Origin: an uncultured Eubacteriales bacterium | Lineage (GTDB): Bacteria > Bacillota > Clostridia > Oscillospirales > Butyricicoccaceae | Reading direction: 5' to 3' | NCBI GenBank assembly: GCA_934630445.1 | Contig: CAKTWY010000099.1 | Coordinates: 1-9,477 of the forward strand | DNA: 9,477 nt | Shown: positions 1 through 6,405 of the stretch, in pieces | Position numbering within the stretch: the stretch's first letter is position 1 | Layout of the letters: each line of letters begins with the position of its first letter | Translations under genes and position numbers: made by a program | The notes under the pieces: model-generated | Told to the model about the DNA's origin: nothing | Seen by the model: the letters and a program-made list of their open reading frames with translations, nothing else | Databases searched by the model: none

Positions 1-29
1 ATATATTCAAATAAAAGCGTTATCATCAG

Positions 30-105
30 TGGAGCTGATGACCGGAATCGAACCAGCAACCTGCTGATTACAAATCAGCTGCTCTGCCTATTGAGCTACA
101 TCAGC
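30..105 (-). tRNA. tRNA-Thr (anticodon UGU), CCA encoded
   Basis: Read on the minus strand this folds into a complete 76-nt cloverleaf. The acceptor stem GCTGATG pairs perfectly with CATCAGC. A D-arm GCTC/GAGC follows. The anticodon stem GCTGA/TCAGC encloses loop TTTGTAA with anticodon TGT at plus positions 72-70, and the T-arm GCTGG/CCGGT carries loop TTCGATT. The discriminator T (33) is followed by an encoded CCA (32-30). The anticodon reads ACA threonine codons. The 29 bases between its 3' end and the window edge show nothing recognisable. Confidence 0.97.
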
Positions 106-123
106 AAATCGTCAGCATAAATT

Positions 124-152
124 ATCTTACCAGACAGGCACTGATTTGTCAA
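124..152 (-). promoter_or_regulatory. Vegetative promoter of tRNA-Thr
   Basis: On the minus strand a perfect -35 box TTGACA (152-147) lies 17 bp from TAAGAT (129-124, 4 of 6 matches to TATAAT). The expected start point falls roughly 10 bases before the mature tRNA 5' end at 105. The tRNA can therefore be transcribed independently of the regulator gene upstream on the same strand. Confidence 0.8.
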
Positions 153-189
153 CAGTTTTTTGTACTTCCGAGTGAAATTTTACGGTGCG

Positions 190-210
190 GCGGCAAGCGC
201 TACTTGCCGC
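190..210 (-). terminator. Possible weak terminator overlapping the regulator stop codon
   Basis: A perfect 8-bp inverted repeat (GCGGCAAG at 190-197, CTTGCCGC at 203-210) has a 5-base loop that contains the TAG stop codon (202-200). No clean U-tract follows on the minus strand (CCGTAAAATTT comes next), so termination would be inefficient at best. It may only protect the mRNA 3' end. Confidence 0.3.
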
Positions 211-874
211 ACTCCTTTGCCATTTGATCAGACACGGAATGCAGAAGGGAATTTAAGGACTGCTGGAGCGAGGGGTTCGAAGTGAGGAGCGCGCGCATTT
301 CTTCGCTGGGCGCTGCCTCAAGCGCGTCGGAGCGCATCAGCTCCATCAGCTCGTATTCCGCCTTTTTCATCATCACGTCGCACGCGCTGCCGACCAGCTC
401 GTACGGCTCGGCAAACGTCTTTTCGTCGCCCAGGCCGCCGGCGTGATGCAGATACCGGTACAGCCGGTATATCGCCGCGGACATATACATCGAGTTATAC
501 GTCACCAGGTCGCGGCTGCCTGTCTTGCCGCTAAGCTCCATCAGCAGCGCAGCGGAATTGACGATCAATTTTTTCTGCAGCATGACGTAGACGCTGCCCT
601 GCAGGACGTTGCCCTTTTCCTGAGAGACATCGCCGAGTTCCTGCGCGGAAATGGTGGTGCCGTCGCGCGAAAGCGTGCGGCCAAGCAGGAAATCACACGA
701 AACGCCATAAAAATCGGCGGCAGCGAGCACGAAGTCAAGACCGGGCTCACGTACGCCGTTTTCGTAGTGTGAGAGGAGCGCTTGAGAAATACCCAGCTGC
801 GCTGCCACTTTGCGCTGACTGATTTTTTTTTCGCGGCGCAAAAGCGACAGGTTCCTGGCAAAATCCGCGTTCAC
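200..874 (-). CDS. Cro/C1-type (XRE) helix-turn-helix transcriptional regulator
   Basis: A 224-residue DNA-binding regulator. Residues 5-67 form a typical HTH_3 domain: the scanning helix is near SQRKVAAQLGIS (19-30), the recognition helix near QALLSHYENG (31-40), and the domain closes with the characteristic FYGVSCDFLLGR (55-66). Residues 70-224 are predicted mostly helical, contain several Met/Leu-rich stretches and match no domain I recognise. They may be a dimerisation or sensor domain. Translation starts at GTG (874-872), supported by a GGGGGTGA ribosome binding site at 886-879, four bases upstream. The gene diverges from the PduL-like gene, and an inverted repeat in its own promoter suggests autorepression. 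The regulated target is unknown; the adjacent acyltransferase is the nearest candidate. Confidence 0.9.
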   Translation of the reverse strand: MNADFARNLSLLRREKKISQRKVAAQLGISQALLSHYENGVREPGLDFVLAAADFYGVSCDFLLGRTLSRDGTTISAQELGDVSQEKGNVLQGSVYVMLQKKLIVNSAALLMELSGKTGSRDLVTYNSMYMSAAIYRLYRYLHHAGGLGDEKTFAEPYELVGSACDVMMKKAEYELMELMRSDALEAAPSEEMRALLTSNPSLQQSLNSLLHSVSDQMAKECGK

Positions 875-897
875 AAACTCACCCCCACAGTATTTTT

Positions 898-927
898 TAG
901 TATATCCTGATTAATACTATTTGTAAA
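898..927 (-). promoter_or_regulatory. Promoter of the XRE regulator with overlapping operator-like inverted repeat
   Basis: On the minus strand -35 TTTACA (927-922, 5 of 6) and -10 TATACT (904-899, 5 of 6) are separated by exactly 17 bp. An inverted repeat TAGTAT (898-903) / ATACTA (914-919), with a 10-base spacer, covers the -10 box and half of the core spacer. Another AGTAT half-site lies at about 888-892. A dimer bound here would block RNA polymerase, as expected for autorepression by a Cro/C1-type protein. The promoter call is direct sequence reading. The operator role is inferred. Confidence 0.7.
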
Positions 928-988
928 GTACGGCATCCAAAAATTTTATAATTTTTTGTTAAATGGCGTCGTTTTGCGTCAAGCCCCC

Positions 989-1017
989 TTGAAAAAATGG
1001 ATGCGGTGTTGTATAAT
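989..1017 (+). promoter_or_regulatory. Near-consensus vegetative promoter of the PduL-like gene
   Basis: The -35 box TTGAAA (989-994, 5 of 6) and a perfect -10 TATAAT (1012-1017) are spaced by 17 bp. The expected start point is around 1024. This promoter covers the ATG at 997, so that upstream in-frame ATG cannot be the translation start of the main transcript. Confidence 0.88.
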
Positions 1018-1068
1018 AAAACCAAAGAAAGGAACCATGTGTTAACTCAGATGAAAGAGGTGTTTCCA

Positions 1069-1650
1069 ATGGACACGGAAAACGTTATTATAGAAACTTC
1101 AGCGCGTCACGTCCATCTCACCCAGGAGCATTTAGAGATTCTTTTTGGCAAGGGCTTTGAGCTTCATGTCAAGAAAGAGCTGTCTCAGCCGGGGCAGTTT
1201 GCATCGGAAGAGAAAGTGCGCGTTGAAGGTACAAAAAGCGCCTTCCCGGCGGTTTCTGTATTGGGTCCTGTCAGACCGGCGACTCAGGTTGAGCTTTCGC
1301 TTACAGATGCCCGTTCGATCGGCGTGGTCGCTCCGGTTCGTGAAAGCGGAGATGTCAAAGGCTCCGGCGCAGTGAAGCTTGTTGGGCCCTGCGGCAGTGT
1401 TGAGCTCACCGAGGGCGTTATCGCAGCGAAGCGTCACATTCATACAACCCCCGAAGAGGCACAGGCTCTCGGCGTAGCCGACAAGGATATTGTATCCGTT
1501 CAGATAGATGGCCCGCGTGCTCTCACATTCGATGAAGTTGTAGTTCGCGTCAGCCCGAAGTTCGTTCACAGAATGCATGTTGATACAGATGAAGCACAGG
1601 CAGCCGGCCTTACCGGCGAGACCATCGGAAAGATCATCGTTCACAAATAA
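1069..1650 (+). CDS. pduL: PduL-like phosphate acyltransferase (phosphate propanoyltransferase family)
   Basis: A 193-residue enzyme expected to interconvert acyl-CoA and acyl phosphate (acetyl- or propanoyl-CoA plus phosphate). It has the two-lobed PduL fold. Family zinc ligands are visible as H14 and H16 (SARHVHL), E48 (ASEEKV), H123 and H125 (KRHIH) and H170 (MHVDTDEA). GPVRPATQVE (66-75) is the usual phosphate/CoA-site segment. ATG 1069 is preferred because GAGGTG sits six bases upstream. The in-frame ATGs at 997 (inside the promoter) and 1051 (no close ribosome site) are less likely. With this start there is no N-terminal microcompartment-targeting extension, and no shell-protein genes are nearby. 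A cytosolic Pta-like role in acetate or propionate formation is therefore more likely than a microcompartment role. It is transcribed alone, ending in a strong terminator. Confidence 0.9.
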   Translation: MDTENVIIETSARHVHLTQEHLEILFGKGFELHVKKELSQPGQFASEEKVRVEGTKSAFPAVSVLGPVRPATQVELSLTDARSIGVVAPVRESGDVKGSGAVKLVGPCGSVELTEGVIAAKRHIHTTPEEAQALGVADKDIVSVQIDGPRALTFDEVVVRVSPKFVHRMHVDTDEAQAAGLTGETIGKIIVHK

Positions 1651-1674
1651 GCGGTGAGATGGACAATCAAACAG

Positions 1675-1707
1675 GCGGCGCAGCTCAGACGGCTGCGCCG
1701 CATTTTT
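1675..1707 (+). terminator. Intrinsic terminator of the PduL-like gene
   Basis: A perfect 9-bp GC-rich stem (GCGGCGCAG at 1675-1683, CTGCGCCGC at 1693-1701) with a 9-base loop is followed directly by ATTTTTAT. It lies 24 bases after the TAA stop. Confidence 0.9.
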
Positions 1708-1720
1708 ATCTGTCAAGGTC

Positions 1721-1759
1721 AAAGGAGCCCCGGGGAAATGCTTTCCCCGGGGCTCCTTT
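1721..1759. terminator. Strong 18-bp hairpin, probable bidirectional terminator
   Basis: AAAGGAGCCCCGGGGAAA (1721-1738) and its exact reverse complement (1742-1759) flank a 3-base loop TGC. The stem has A-runs on one side and T-runs on the other, with TTTT ending the plus-strand copy and TTTG the minus-strand copy. This is the usual form of a shared terminator between convergent genes, here the PduL-like gene (plus) and the ABC operon (minus). Confidence 0.8.
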
Positions 1760-1766
1760 TGCAAAG

Positions 1767-1813
1767 CATCCGGCAGCTGGCGGCGGGGAACATGCGCCGC
1801 GCAGCGCCGGATG
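1767..1813. repeat. Imperfect long hairpin downstream of the ABC operon
   Basis: The outer arms CATCCGGC (1767-1774) and GCCGGATG (1806-1813) pair perfectly. Inside, CTG plus GCGGCG (1777-1785) pairs with CGCCGC, a bulged G, and CAG (1795-1804). There is no U-tract on either side, so it is not a standard terminator. It begins 15 bases past the ABC operon stop on the minus strand and could stabilise that mRNA 3' end. Confidence 0.5.
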
Positions 1814-1828
1814 ATGAGAGAAACACCT

Positions 1829-3622
1829 TTATATGCAGGCAAGGTCTGCTTCGTCGGCCTGGATCTGTGAAGTGTAGAGCTCATAATACTTTCCGCCCAG
1901 GGCCATGAGCTCGTCGTGCGAGCCGCTTTCGGCGATGTTCTGCCCGTCGATGACCATGATGCGGTCACAGTTTTTGATCGTTGAGAGACGATGGGCAATG
2001 ATAAACGACGTACATGACTTGAGGAGCAGCTCGATCCCCTGCTGTACGTACAGCTCGGTCTTGGTGTCGATAGAGGAGGTTGCCTCATCGAGTACGAGGA
2101 TCTTCGGTTTCGCCGCAAGGGTGCGCGCAAAGCTCAGCAGCTGCTTCTGGCCGCCGGAAAGGCGCGAGCCGCCCTCGCCAAGCATCGTTTCATAGCCGTC
2201 TTCCATCTCCATGATGAATTCATGCGCGTGGACTGCGCGTGCGGCGGCCTCGATTTCCTCCATGGTGGCGTCCAGGTTGCCGTAGCGGATATTGTCGGCG
2301 ATGGTGCCGGAGAAGATGAAGCTGTCCTGCAGCATGATCCCCATCTGCGAACGCAGGCTTTTGAGCGTCACCTTTGAGATATCGTGCCCGTCGATGCGGA
2401 TCACGCCGCCCTGAATGTCATAAAAACGGGAGAGGAGATTGACCACCGTCGTTTTGCCGGCGCCTGTGGGACCGACGAGCGCAATGCGCTCTCCCGGCCG
2501 TACGGAGAAGCTGAGGTCCTTTAAAATCACGCGGCTTTCGTCGTAGGAGAAGGTGACATGTTCAAACGACACCGCGCCCGCGACCGGGGGAAGGACGTAT
2601 GCGTCCGGCCGGTCTTTCACGCTGACCGGTTCATCCATTGTTTCAAAAATGCGTTCAAGATACGCGATGGTGTTGATAAACTGTGTGTAGAGGTTGGCCA
2701 TGTTGTTGATCGGCTGCCAAAAGCGGTTTGCATAGTTGGCCATGGCCATGAGCGTGCCGAACGGAACGGCGGGCGAGGCCATGAGCATGCCGGCAATATA
2801 GATCGCGCTTGAAACGGCCTGCGACGTATTTTCCGCGCAGAAGCCGACGCTGTTGGAATAGGCGATGCCCCGCATCCACGTTTTTTTGGTATAGACGCTC
2901 TGCGTCTCAAAAATACCGGCGTTTTTCTGCTCGCGGGCGAAAAGCTGGGTGATCTTCATGCCGTTGATGCTCTCGCTGATGTACGCGTTAAGGTTTGAGT
3001 TTTTGTTGGAATGCGCCTGCCAGGCACGGCGCTGGCGCGGCTTGATCACGATGAGGAACGCCGCAATGACCGGAAGGCCTGCGAGAACAACAAGCGACAG
3101 GCGCGTATCGGTCAAAAACATAAAAAGCGTAATGAGAATGATGTTCATCAGATCCAGGATGAAGTTGATGATGCCGTTTGAGAGCATGTCGGAGACGTTG
3201 TTGACATACTGCACCACACGCACGAGGATCTTGCCGTGCGGCCGGTCGTCATAATAGGAGAACGGCAGCAGCTGCAGATGATCGAAAAGGTCGCGGCGGA
3301 TTTCGAAAACAATATTCTGCCCGACGCGCAGCATGATGCGTGAGCGCCAGGTGATAAGGCATACGCTGCCCACAAGGATCACGCACAGGAAGACGGATAA
3401 AAGGACCAGCTCGCGCATATCTCCCTGCGGAACCGTGACGTTCAGCACGCGCTCAGTGACAAGCGGGGAGAGCAGTGAGAGAAGAATGGAGAGGATGTTG
3501 ATGAAAAGCGCCGTCAGCATCTGCCGCTTATAATGGCGGATGTACACCATGCTGCGCTTGAGGTGTTCAAAGGAAAATTCGCTTTCCAGCTTTTCGTCGA
3601 TGTCAAAACGGTTTCTGGCCAT
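1829..3622 (-). CDS. ABC exporter half-transporter, canonical subunit of a heterodimer (YheH/BmrD-like)
   Basis: A 597-residue fusion of a membrane domain and an ATPase. Hydrophobic segments near residues 36-56, 72-92, 151-170, 174-194, 262-282 and 284-305 give the six-helix exporter domain. The nucleotide-binding domain spans about 350-585: A-loop Y360, Walker A GPTGAGKTT (384-392), Q-loop Q432, signature LSGGQK (488-493), Walker B with catalytic glutamate ILVLDEATS (508-516) and switch histidine H544. All catalytic residues are intact. The stretch after the signature (QLLSFAR instead of QRIALAR) resembles the YheH/BmrD branch. ATG (3622-3620) shares one base with the TGA of the upstream subunit, and GAGGTGG (3636-3630) lies seven bases before it, so the two subunits are translationally coupled. 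Substrate unknown; drugs, lipids or peptides are all possible. Confidence 0.93.
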   Translation of the reverse strand: MARNRFDIDEKLESEFSFEHLKRSMVYIRHYKRQMLTALFINILSILLSLLSPLVTERVLNVTVPQGDMRELVLLSVFLCVILVGSVCLITWRSRIMLRVGQNIVFEIRRDLFDHLQLLPFSYYDDRPHGKILVRVVQYVNNVSDMLSNGIINFILDLMNIILITLFMFLTDTRLSLVVLAGLPVIAAFLIVIKPRQRRAWQAHSNKNSNLNAYISESINGMKITQLFAREQKNAGIFETQSVYTKKTWMRGIAYSNSVGFCAENTSQAVSSAIYIAGMLMASPAVPFGTLMAMANYANRFWQPINNMANLYTQFINTIAYLERIFETMDEPVSVKDRPDAYVLPPVAGAVSFEHVTFSYDESRVILKDLSFSVRPGERIALVGPTGAGKTTVVNLLSRFYDIQGGVIRIDGHDISKVTLKSLRSQMGIMLQDSFIFSGTIADNIRYGNLDATMEEIEAAARAVHAHEFIMEMEDGYETMLGEGGSRLSGGQKQLLSFARTLAAKPKILVLDEATSSIDTKTELYVQQGIELLLKSCTSFIIAHRLSTIKNCDRIMVIDGQNIAESGSHDELMALGGKYYELYTSQIQADEADLACI

Positions 3623-5406
3623 CAGGGCGCCACCTCGCTTTCCGCTGTGCCGAGGCCGGTCTGGATACGCCAGATATCATAATAGTACCCGCGCTGCCCG
3701 ATCAGCTCGCGGTGCGTTCCGGCCTCTGAAATTTTGTGGTCGCGCAGGACGAGGATGATGTCCGCATCCTGGACGGAAGAGATGCGCTGGGCGATAATGA
3801 TCTTGGTGCAGCTGAAGTCGAGCGAGCGCAGCTCTTCCTGTATGGCACGCTCCGTCTCAAGGTCCACGGCGGAGGTCGTGTCGTCCAGAATCAGCACGCC
3901 CGGCCGCTTGGCGAGGGCGCGGGCGAGGGCGATGCGCTGCTTTTGCCCGCCGGAGAGGCCCACGCCGCGCTCGCCGATGAGCGTGTCATATCCGTCGGAG
4001 AGTTTTGAAACGAAGTCGACGCCTGCTTTGCGCGCAAAGAGCTCGACGTCTTCCATGCTGAGGTCCGGCACGCCGTAGCTGATATTGCCGTCCACGCTGT
4101 CGGAGAAGAGGAAAACATCCTGCGTGGCGATGCCGATATGGCGCCGCAGCGCCTGAAGATCCCATTTCCGCACGTCGACGCCGTCGACGGCGACGCTGCC
4201 GCCGCGCACGTCGAGAAGGCGCGTGACGAGGTTGGCGATCGTCGTCTTTCCCGCGCCGGTCACGCCCATGATGCCGATGGTCTGCCCGCGCCGCGCGGTA
4301 AAGGATATATGCTCCAGCACCGTCGTTTTGTGGATGGAAAACGTCACGTCATCAAACGAAACTTCGCCCGAACGCGGATCAGAAACGGGAAGGCCGGTAA
4401 AACCGTTCTCCGGGTTTTTGACGTCGGGTCTGTGATAATAAAGCTCGATAATTTTTTCGGACGAGGCGAAAAAGCGCTGCAGGTCGTTCAGGTTGACGCC
4501 CAGCTGGACGAGCGGGCCGGACATCGCCCATGTCAGGCCCATGAACGCCGTCAGATCGCCCGCGGAAATAAGCCCGTTCATCATCATCGTACCGCCCACA
4601 AGCAGCGTGATAACGGTCATTTGCTGCGAGAGGCCTTCAATGATGGGATAATAGTTCTGCCAGATCAGCGACGTTTTGATATTCGCATCGCGAAAGGACG
4701 CATTGCGCTCGTCAAACTTTTCGCGCTCAAAATCCTCGCGGGCAAACGCCTTGACGACGCGGTTGCCCTCGATATTCTCCTGCGCGCAGATGTTCAGCCG
4801 CGAGAGCTTTTCACGCAGCATGACGTAATAGGGCTTGATTTTCTTAAAATAAAGGCATGCGGTGAAAAACACCGCTACAGAAACAGCGCACAGGCACAGC
4901 GTGAACGGCAGGCTGATCGTGATAAAGAAAAACGTTACGCCCAGGAAGAGGAGAGAGTTTGACAGCAGATTGCGAAACACGAAGGAAACGTTGTGGCGCA
5001 TAATGTCAAGGTCGCCCGTCATGCGCGTCATCAAATCACCTGTGCGGATGCTGTCGTAAAAGAGGGGCGACTGAGCCTGAAGCTGTGCATAGAGGCGGTT
5101 TCTGAGGCTGACAAGAAAGCACTGCGCCGTATAGTCGCCCAGATAACCGATCGCATAGCCGAGTGCCGTGCGCACAAGGGTCACGCCGACCATTGCCAGG
5201 CACAGCGGAAAGAGCAGTTCCATCTGCCGTACGGTTTCGCCGCCGGGGCCGGTGGTGCCGACCACCACATGGTCGACGAGAATGCGGCTGATATTGGGGT
5301 TGATCAGCAGCATAAAAGGAAAAATACATGCCATTGCCAGGAGAAGGAGATACTGCCCCCGATGGCCGTCGAGATGCCTCCAGATTAAGCGCCACTGTTC
5401 CATCAT
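3622..5406 (-). CDS. ABC exporter half-transporter, degenerate-site subunit of a heterodimer (YheI/BmrC-like)
   Basis: A 594-residue membrane domain plus ATPase. Membrane segments lie near residues 18-36, 64-86, 142-162, 165-187, 256-278 and 281-303. The ATPase has Walker A GVTGAGKTT (381-389), Q429 and signature LSGGQKQ (484-490). Two catalytic positions are changed: the residue after the Walker B aspartate is Asp509 (LILDDTTS) instead of Glu, and the switch-loop position is Gln540 (IIIAQRIS) instead of His. These are the known marks of the degenerate ATP site in heterodimeric exporters such as TM287/288 and BmrCD. ATG 5406 (or the adjacent ATG 5403) is chosen because GGAGGG lies just upstream. 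The frame stays open to a GTG at 5571, but that GTG lacks a ribosome site, overlaps the promoter edge, and the extension would cross a terminator-like hairpin. Confidence 0.92.
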   Translation of the reverse strand: MMEQWRLIWRHLDGHRGQYLLLLAMACIFPFMLLINPNISRILVDHVVVGTTGPGGETVRQMELLFPLCLAMVGVTLVRTALGYAIGYLGDYTAQCFLVSLRNRLYAQLQAQSPLFYDSIRTGDLMTRMTGDLDIMRHNVSFVFRNLLSNSLLFLGVTFFFITISLPFTLCLCAVSVAVFFTACLYFKKIKPYYVMLREKLSRLNICAQENIEGNRVVKAFAREDFEREKFDERNASFRDANIKTSLIWQNYYPIIEGLSQQMTVITLLVGGTMMMNGLISAGDLTAFMGLTWAMSGPLVQLGVNLNDLQRFFASSEKIIELYYHRPDVKNPENGFTGLPVSDPRSGEVSFDDVTFSIHKTTVLEHISFTARRGQTIGIMGVTGAGKTTIANLVTRLLDVRGGSVAVDGVDVRKWDLQALRRHIGIATQDVFLFSDSVDGNISYGVPDLSMEDVELFARKAGVDFVSKLSDGYDTLIGERGVGLSGGQKQRIALARALAKRPGVLILDDTTSAVDLETERAIQEELRSLDFSCTKIIIAQRISSVQDADIILVLRDHKISEAGTHRELIGQRGYYYDIWRIQTGLGTAESEVAP

Positions 5407-5454
5407 TTTGCCCTCCAAATGCTCTGCTTGAAAGCCCGGGATGCCGGACGATAC

Positions 5455-5508
5455 AAAAGCGGCTTCAAAAAGAAACAGTCGTAATGTGTCGTTTCTTTTT
5501 GAAGCCGC
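5455..5508 (-). terminator. Leader terminator hairpin of the ABC exporter operon (candidate attenuator)
   Basis: On the minus strand GCGGCTTCAAAAAGAAAC (5508-5491) pairs over 18 bp without mismatch with GTTTCTTTTTGAAGCCGC (5476-5459) around a 14-base loop, followed at once by TTTTGTAT. It lies between the predicted operon promoter and the first ATG (5406). Polymerase must therefore pass it to reach the genes, which fits transcription attenuation. Alternatively it terminates transcripts coming from the Sir2 gene, but I find no convincing promoter between it and 5406 that would then serve the exporter. Confidence 0.65.
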
Positions 5509-5546
5509 AAAAGTCAGATCCGGTTTATCCCCGAACAGGTGAATGC

Positions 5547-5562
5547 ACGGCGTTTCCGCCGT
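5547..5562 (-). promoter_or_regulatory. GAAA-tetraloop hairpin at the 5' end of the ABC operon leader
   Basis: Read on the minus strand, ACGGCG (5562-5557), GAAA (5556-5553), CGCCGT (5552-5547) forms a perfect 6-bp stem capped by a GNRA tetraloop. With the predicted promoter it would sit within the first few bases of the transcript, where such hairpins often protect the mRNA 5' end. The function is inferred. Confidence 0.45.
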
Positions 5563-5571
5563 TCTAGCCAC

Positions 5572-5600
5572 ACTCTACCACATCGGACGGCGGGTGTAAA
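5572..5600 (-). promoter_or_regulatory. Probable promoter of the ABC exporter operon
   Basis: On the minus strand -35 TTTACA (5600-5595, 5 of 6) and -10 TAGAGT (5577-5572, 4 of 6) are spaced by 17 bp. The predicted start near 5565 gives a leader of about 160 bases before the first ATG, containing two hairpins. Confidence 0.6.
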
Positions 5601-5609
5601 CCGTTATTT

Positions 5610-5632
5610 CTAATTTAAGTGATTAAAATTAG
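5610..5632. promoter_or_regulatory. AT-rich inverted repeat upstream of the ABC promoter
   Basis: CTAATTT (5610-5616) and AAATTAG (5626-5632) form a 7-bp inverted repeat with a 9-base centre. It ends ten bases upstream of the predicted -35 box and 22 bases after the Sir2 stop. The position suits an activator or repressor site, but no regulator is identified and chance symmetry in AT-rich DNA is possible. Confidence 0.35.
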
Positions 5633-5653
5633 TGTCTGCCGGCACCAGGGCGC

Positions 5654-6376
5654 TCAGCTGATGCCCAGCGCAGCGAACGCTTCGCCAAGAGAGACGTGCA
5701 GGCAGAGGTCTGCCCTCTGGTCGGCGGGCGTTGGAGAACGGTTGATGAGGACGAGCTTCGTGCCCGTGTAGGCGTCGATCAGGCCGGCCGCCGGGTACAC
5801 CGCCAGCGAGGTGCCGCCTACAATGAGCATGTCACAGCGTGCGATCGCCGCGACGGCGCCTTCCACCGTAGCGCTGTCGAGCCCCTCGCCGTAGAGCACG
5901 ACGTCGGGCTTCACTACGCCGCCGCACGCACAGCGCGGCACGCCGGCGCAGTGCTGGATAAACGGGAGGTCATAATGCCGTTTACAGCGCATGCAGGTGT
6001 TGCGCAACACCGAGCCGTGCAGCTCGTAGACATTCCTGCTCCCGGCCGCCTGGTGCAGGCCGTCGATATTCTGCGTGACGACGGCCTTGAGCTTGCCCGC
6101 GCGTTCAAGCGCGGCCAGCGTGCGGTGGGTCGTGTTCGGCTCCGCGTCCGGGTAAAGCATCTTGTCGCGGTAAAAGGCAAAAAATTCTTCCGTATGCGCC
6201 ATGAAAAAATCATGGCTGAGCATCGTTTCCGGCGGATAGGCGTATGTTTGGCGGTAGAGTCCGTCCTCGCTGCGGAAATCCGGCAGGCCGGATTCCGTCG
6301 AAACGCCCGCGCCGCCGAAAAAGACGATGTTTTCCGAGGCGTTCACCATTTGAACGAAGCGCTCAAGCGCCTGCAT
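5654..6376 (-). CDS. Sir2-family NAD-dependent protein deacylase
   Basis: A 240-residue sirtuin that removes acyl groups from lysines using NAD+, releasing nicotinamide and O-acyl-ADP-ribose. All hallmarks are present: NAD site GAGVSTESGLPDFR (22-35), TQNIDGLH (101-108), catalytic His120 in ELHGS, zinc cysteines C128, C131, C149 and C151, substrate-binding VKPDVVLYGE (155-164), GGTSLAVYPA (187-196) and INRS (211-214). The Tyr/Arg pair marking SIRT5/CobB-type desuccinylases is not evident (the region reads EFFAFYRDKM), so deacetylation is more likely. ATG 6376 is preferred because AAAGGAG lies 11 bases upstream. An in-frame ATG at 6412 has no ribosome site and lies in the divergent promoter. 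The frame stays open far upstream, but only as antisense to the dehydrogenase gene. Confidence 0.93.
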   Translation of the reverse strand: MQALERFVQMVNASENIVFFGGAGVSTESGLPDFRSEDGLYRQTYAYPPETMLSHDFFMAHTEEFFAFYRDKMLYPDAEPNTTHRTLAALERAGKLKAVVTQNIDGLHQAAGSRNVYELHGSVLRNTCMRCKRHYDLPFIQHCAGVPRCACGGVVKPDVVLYGEGLDSATVEGAVAAIARCDMLIVGGTSLAVYPAAGLIDAYTGTKLVLINRSPTPADQRADLCLHVSLGEAFAALGIS

Positions 6377-6405
6377 GAGAACATCCGCTCCTTTCCAAAT
6401 ACAGG

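Noticed and set aside
30..152. tRNA-Thr as an integration site for a mobile element
   Set aside because: No integrase gene and no second copy of the tRNA 3' end is present in the window.
997..1068. Upstream start of the PduL-like gene at ATG 997
   Set aside because: The ATG lies between the -35 and -10 boxes of a near-consensus promoter, so it would not be in the transcript.
1132..2130. A 332-codon minus-strand frame across the PduL gene and the ABC gene end
   Set aside because: It is antisense to the PduL-like gene and out of frame with the ABC gene. It crosses two terminators and shows no recognisable domain.
4138..4962. A 274-codon plus-strand frame inside the ABC exporter gene
   Set aside because: It is antisense to a clearly conserved ABC subunit, has no ribosome site and its composition is that of a shadow frame.
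5407..5571. N-terminal extension of the first exporter subunit to a GTG at 5571
   Set aside because: There is no ribosome site, the GTG touches the predicted -10 box, and the extension spans a terminator hairpin and lies outside the usual family length. GGAGGG before ATG 5406/5403 is decisive.
5610..5632. The AT-rich inverted repeat as a Sir2 terminator
   Set aside because: The stem is AT-only apart from its end pairs and is not followed by a U-tract on the minus strand.
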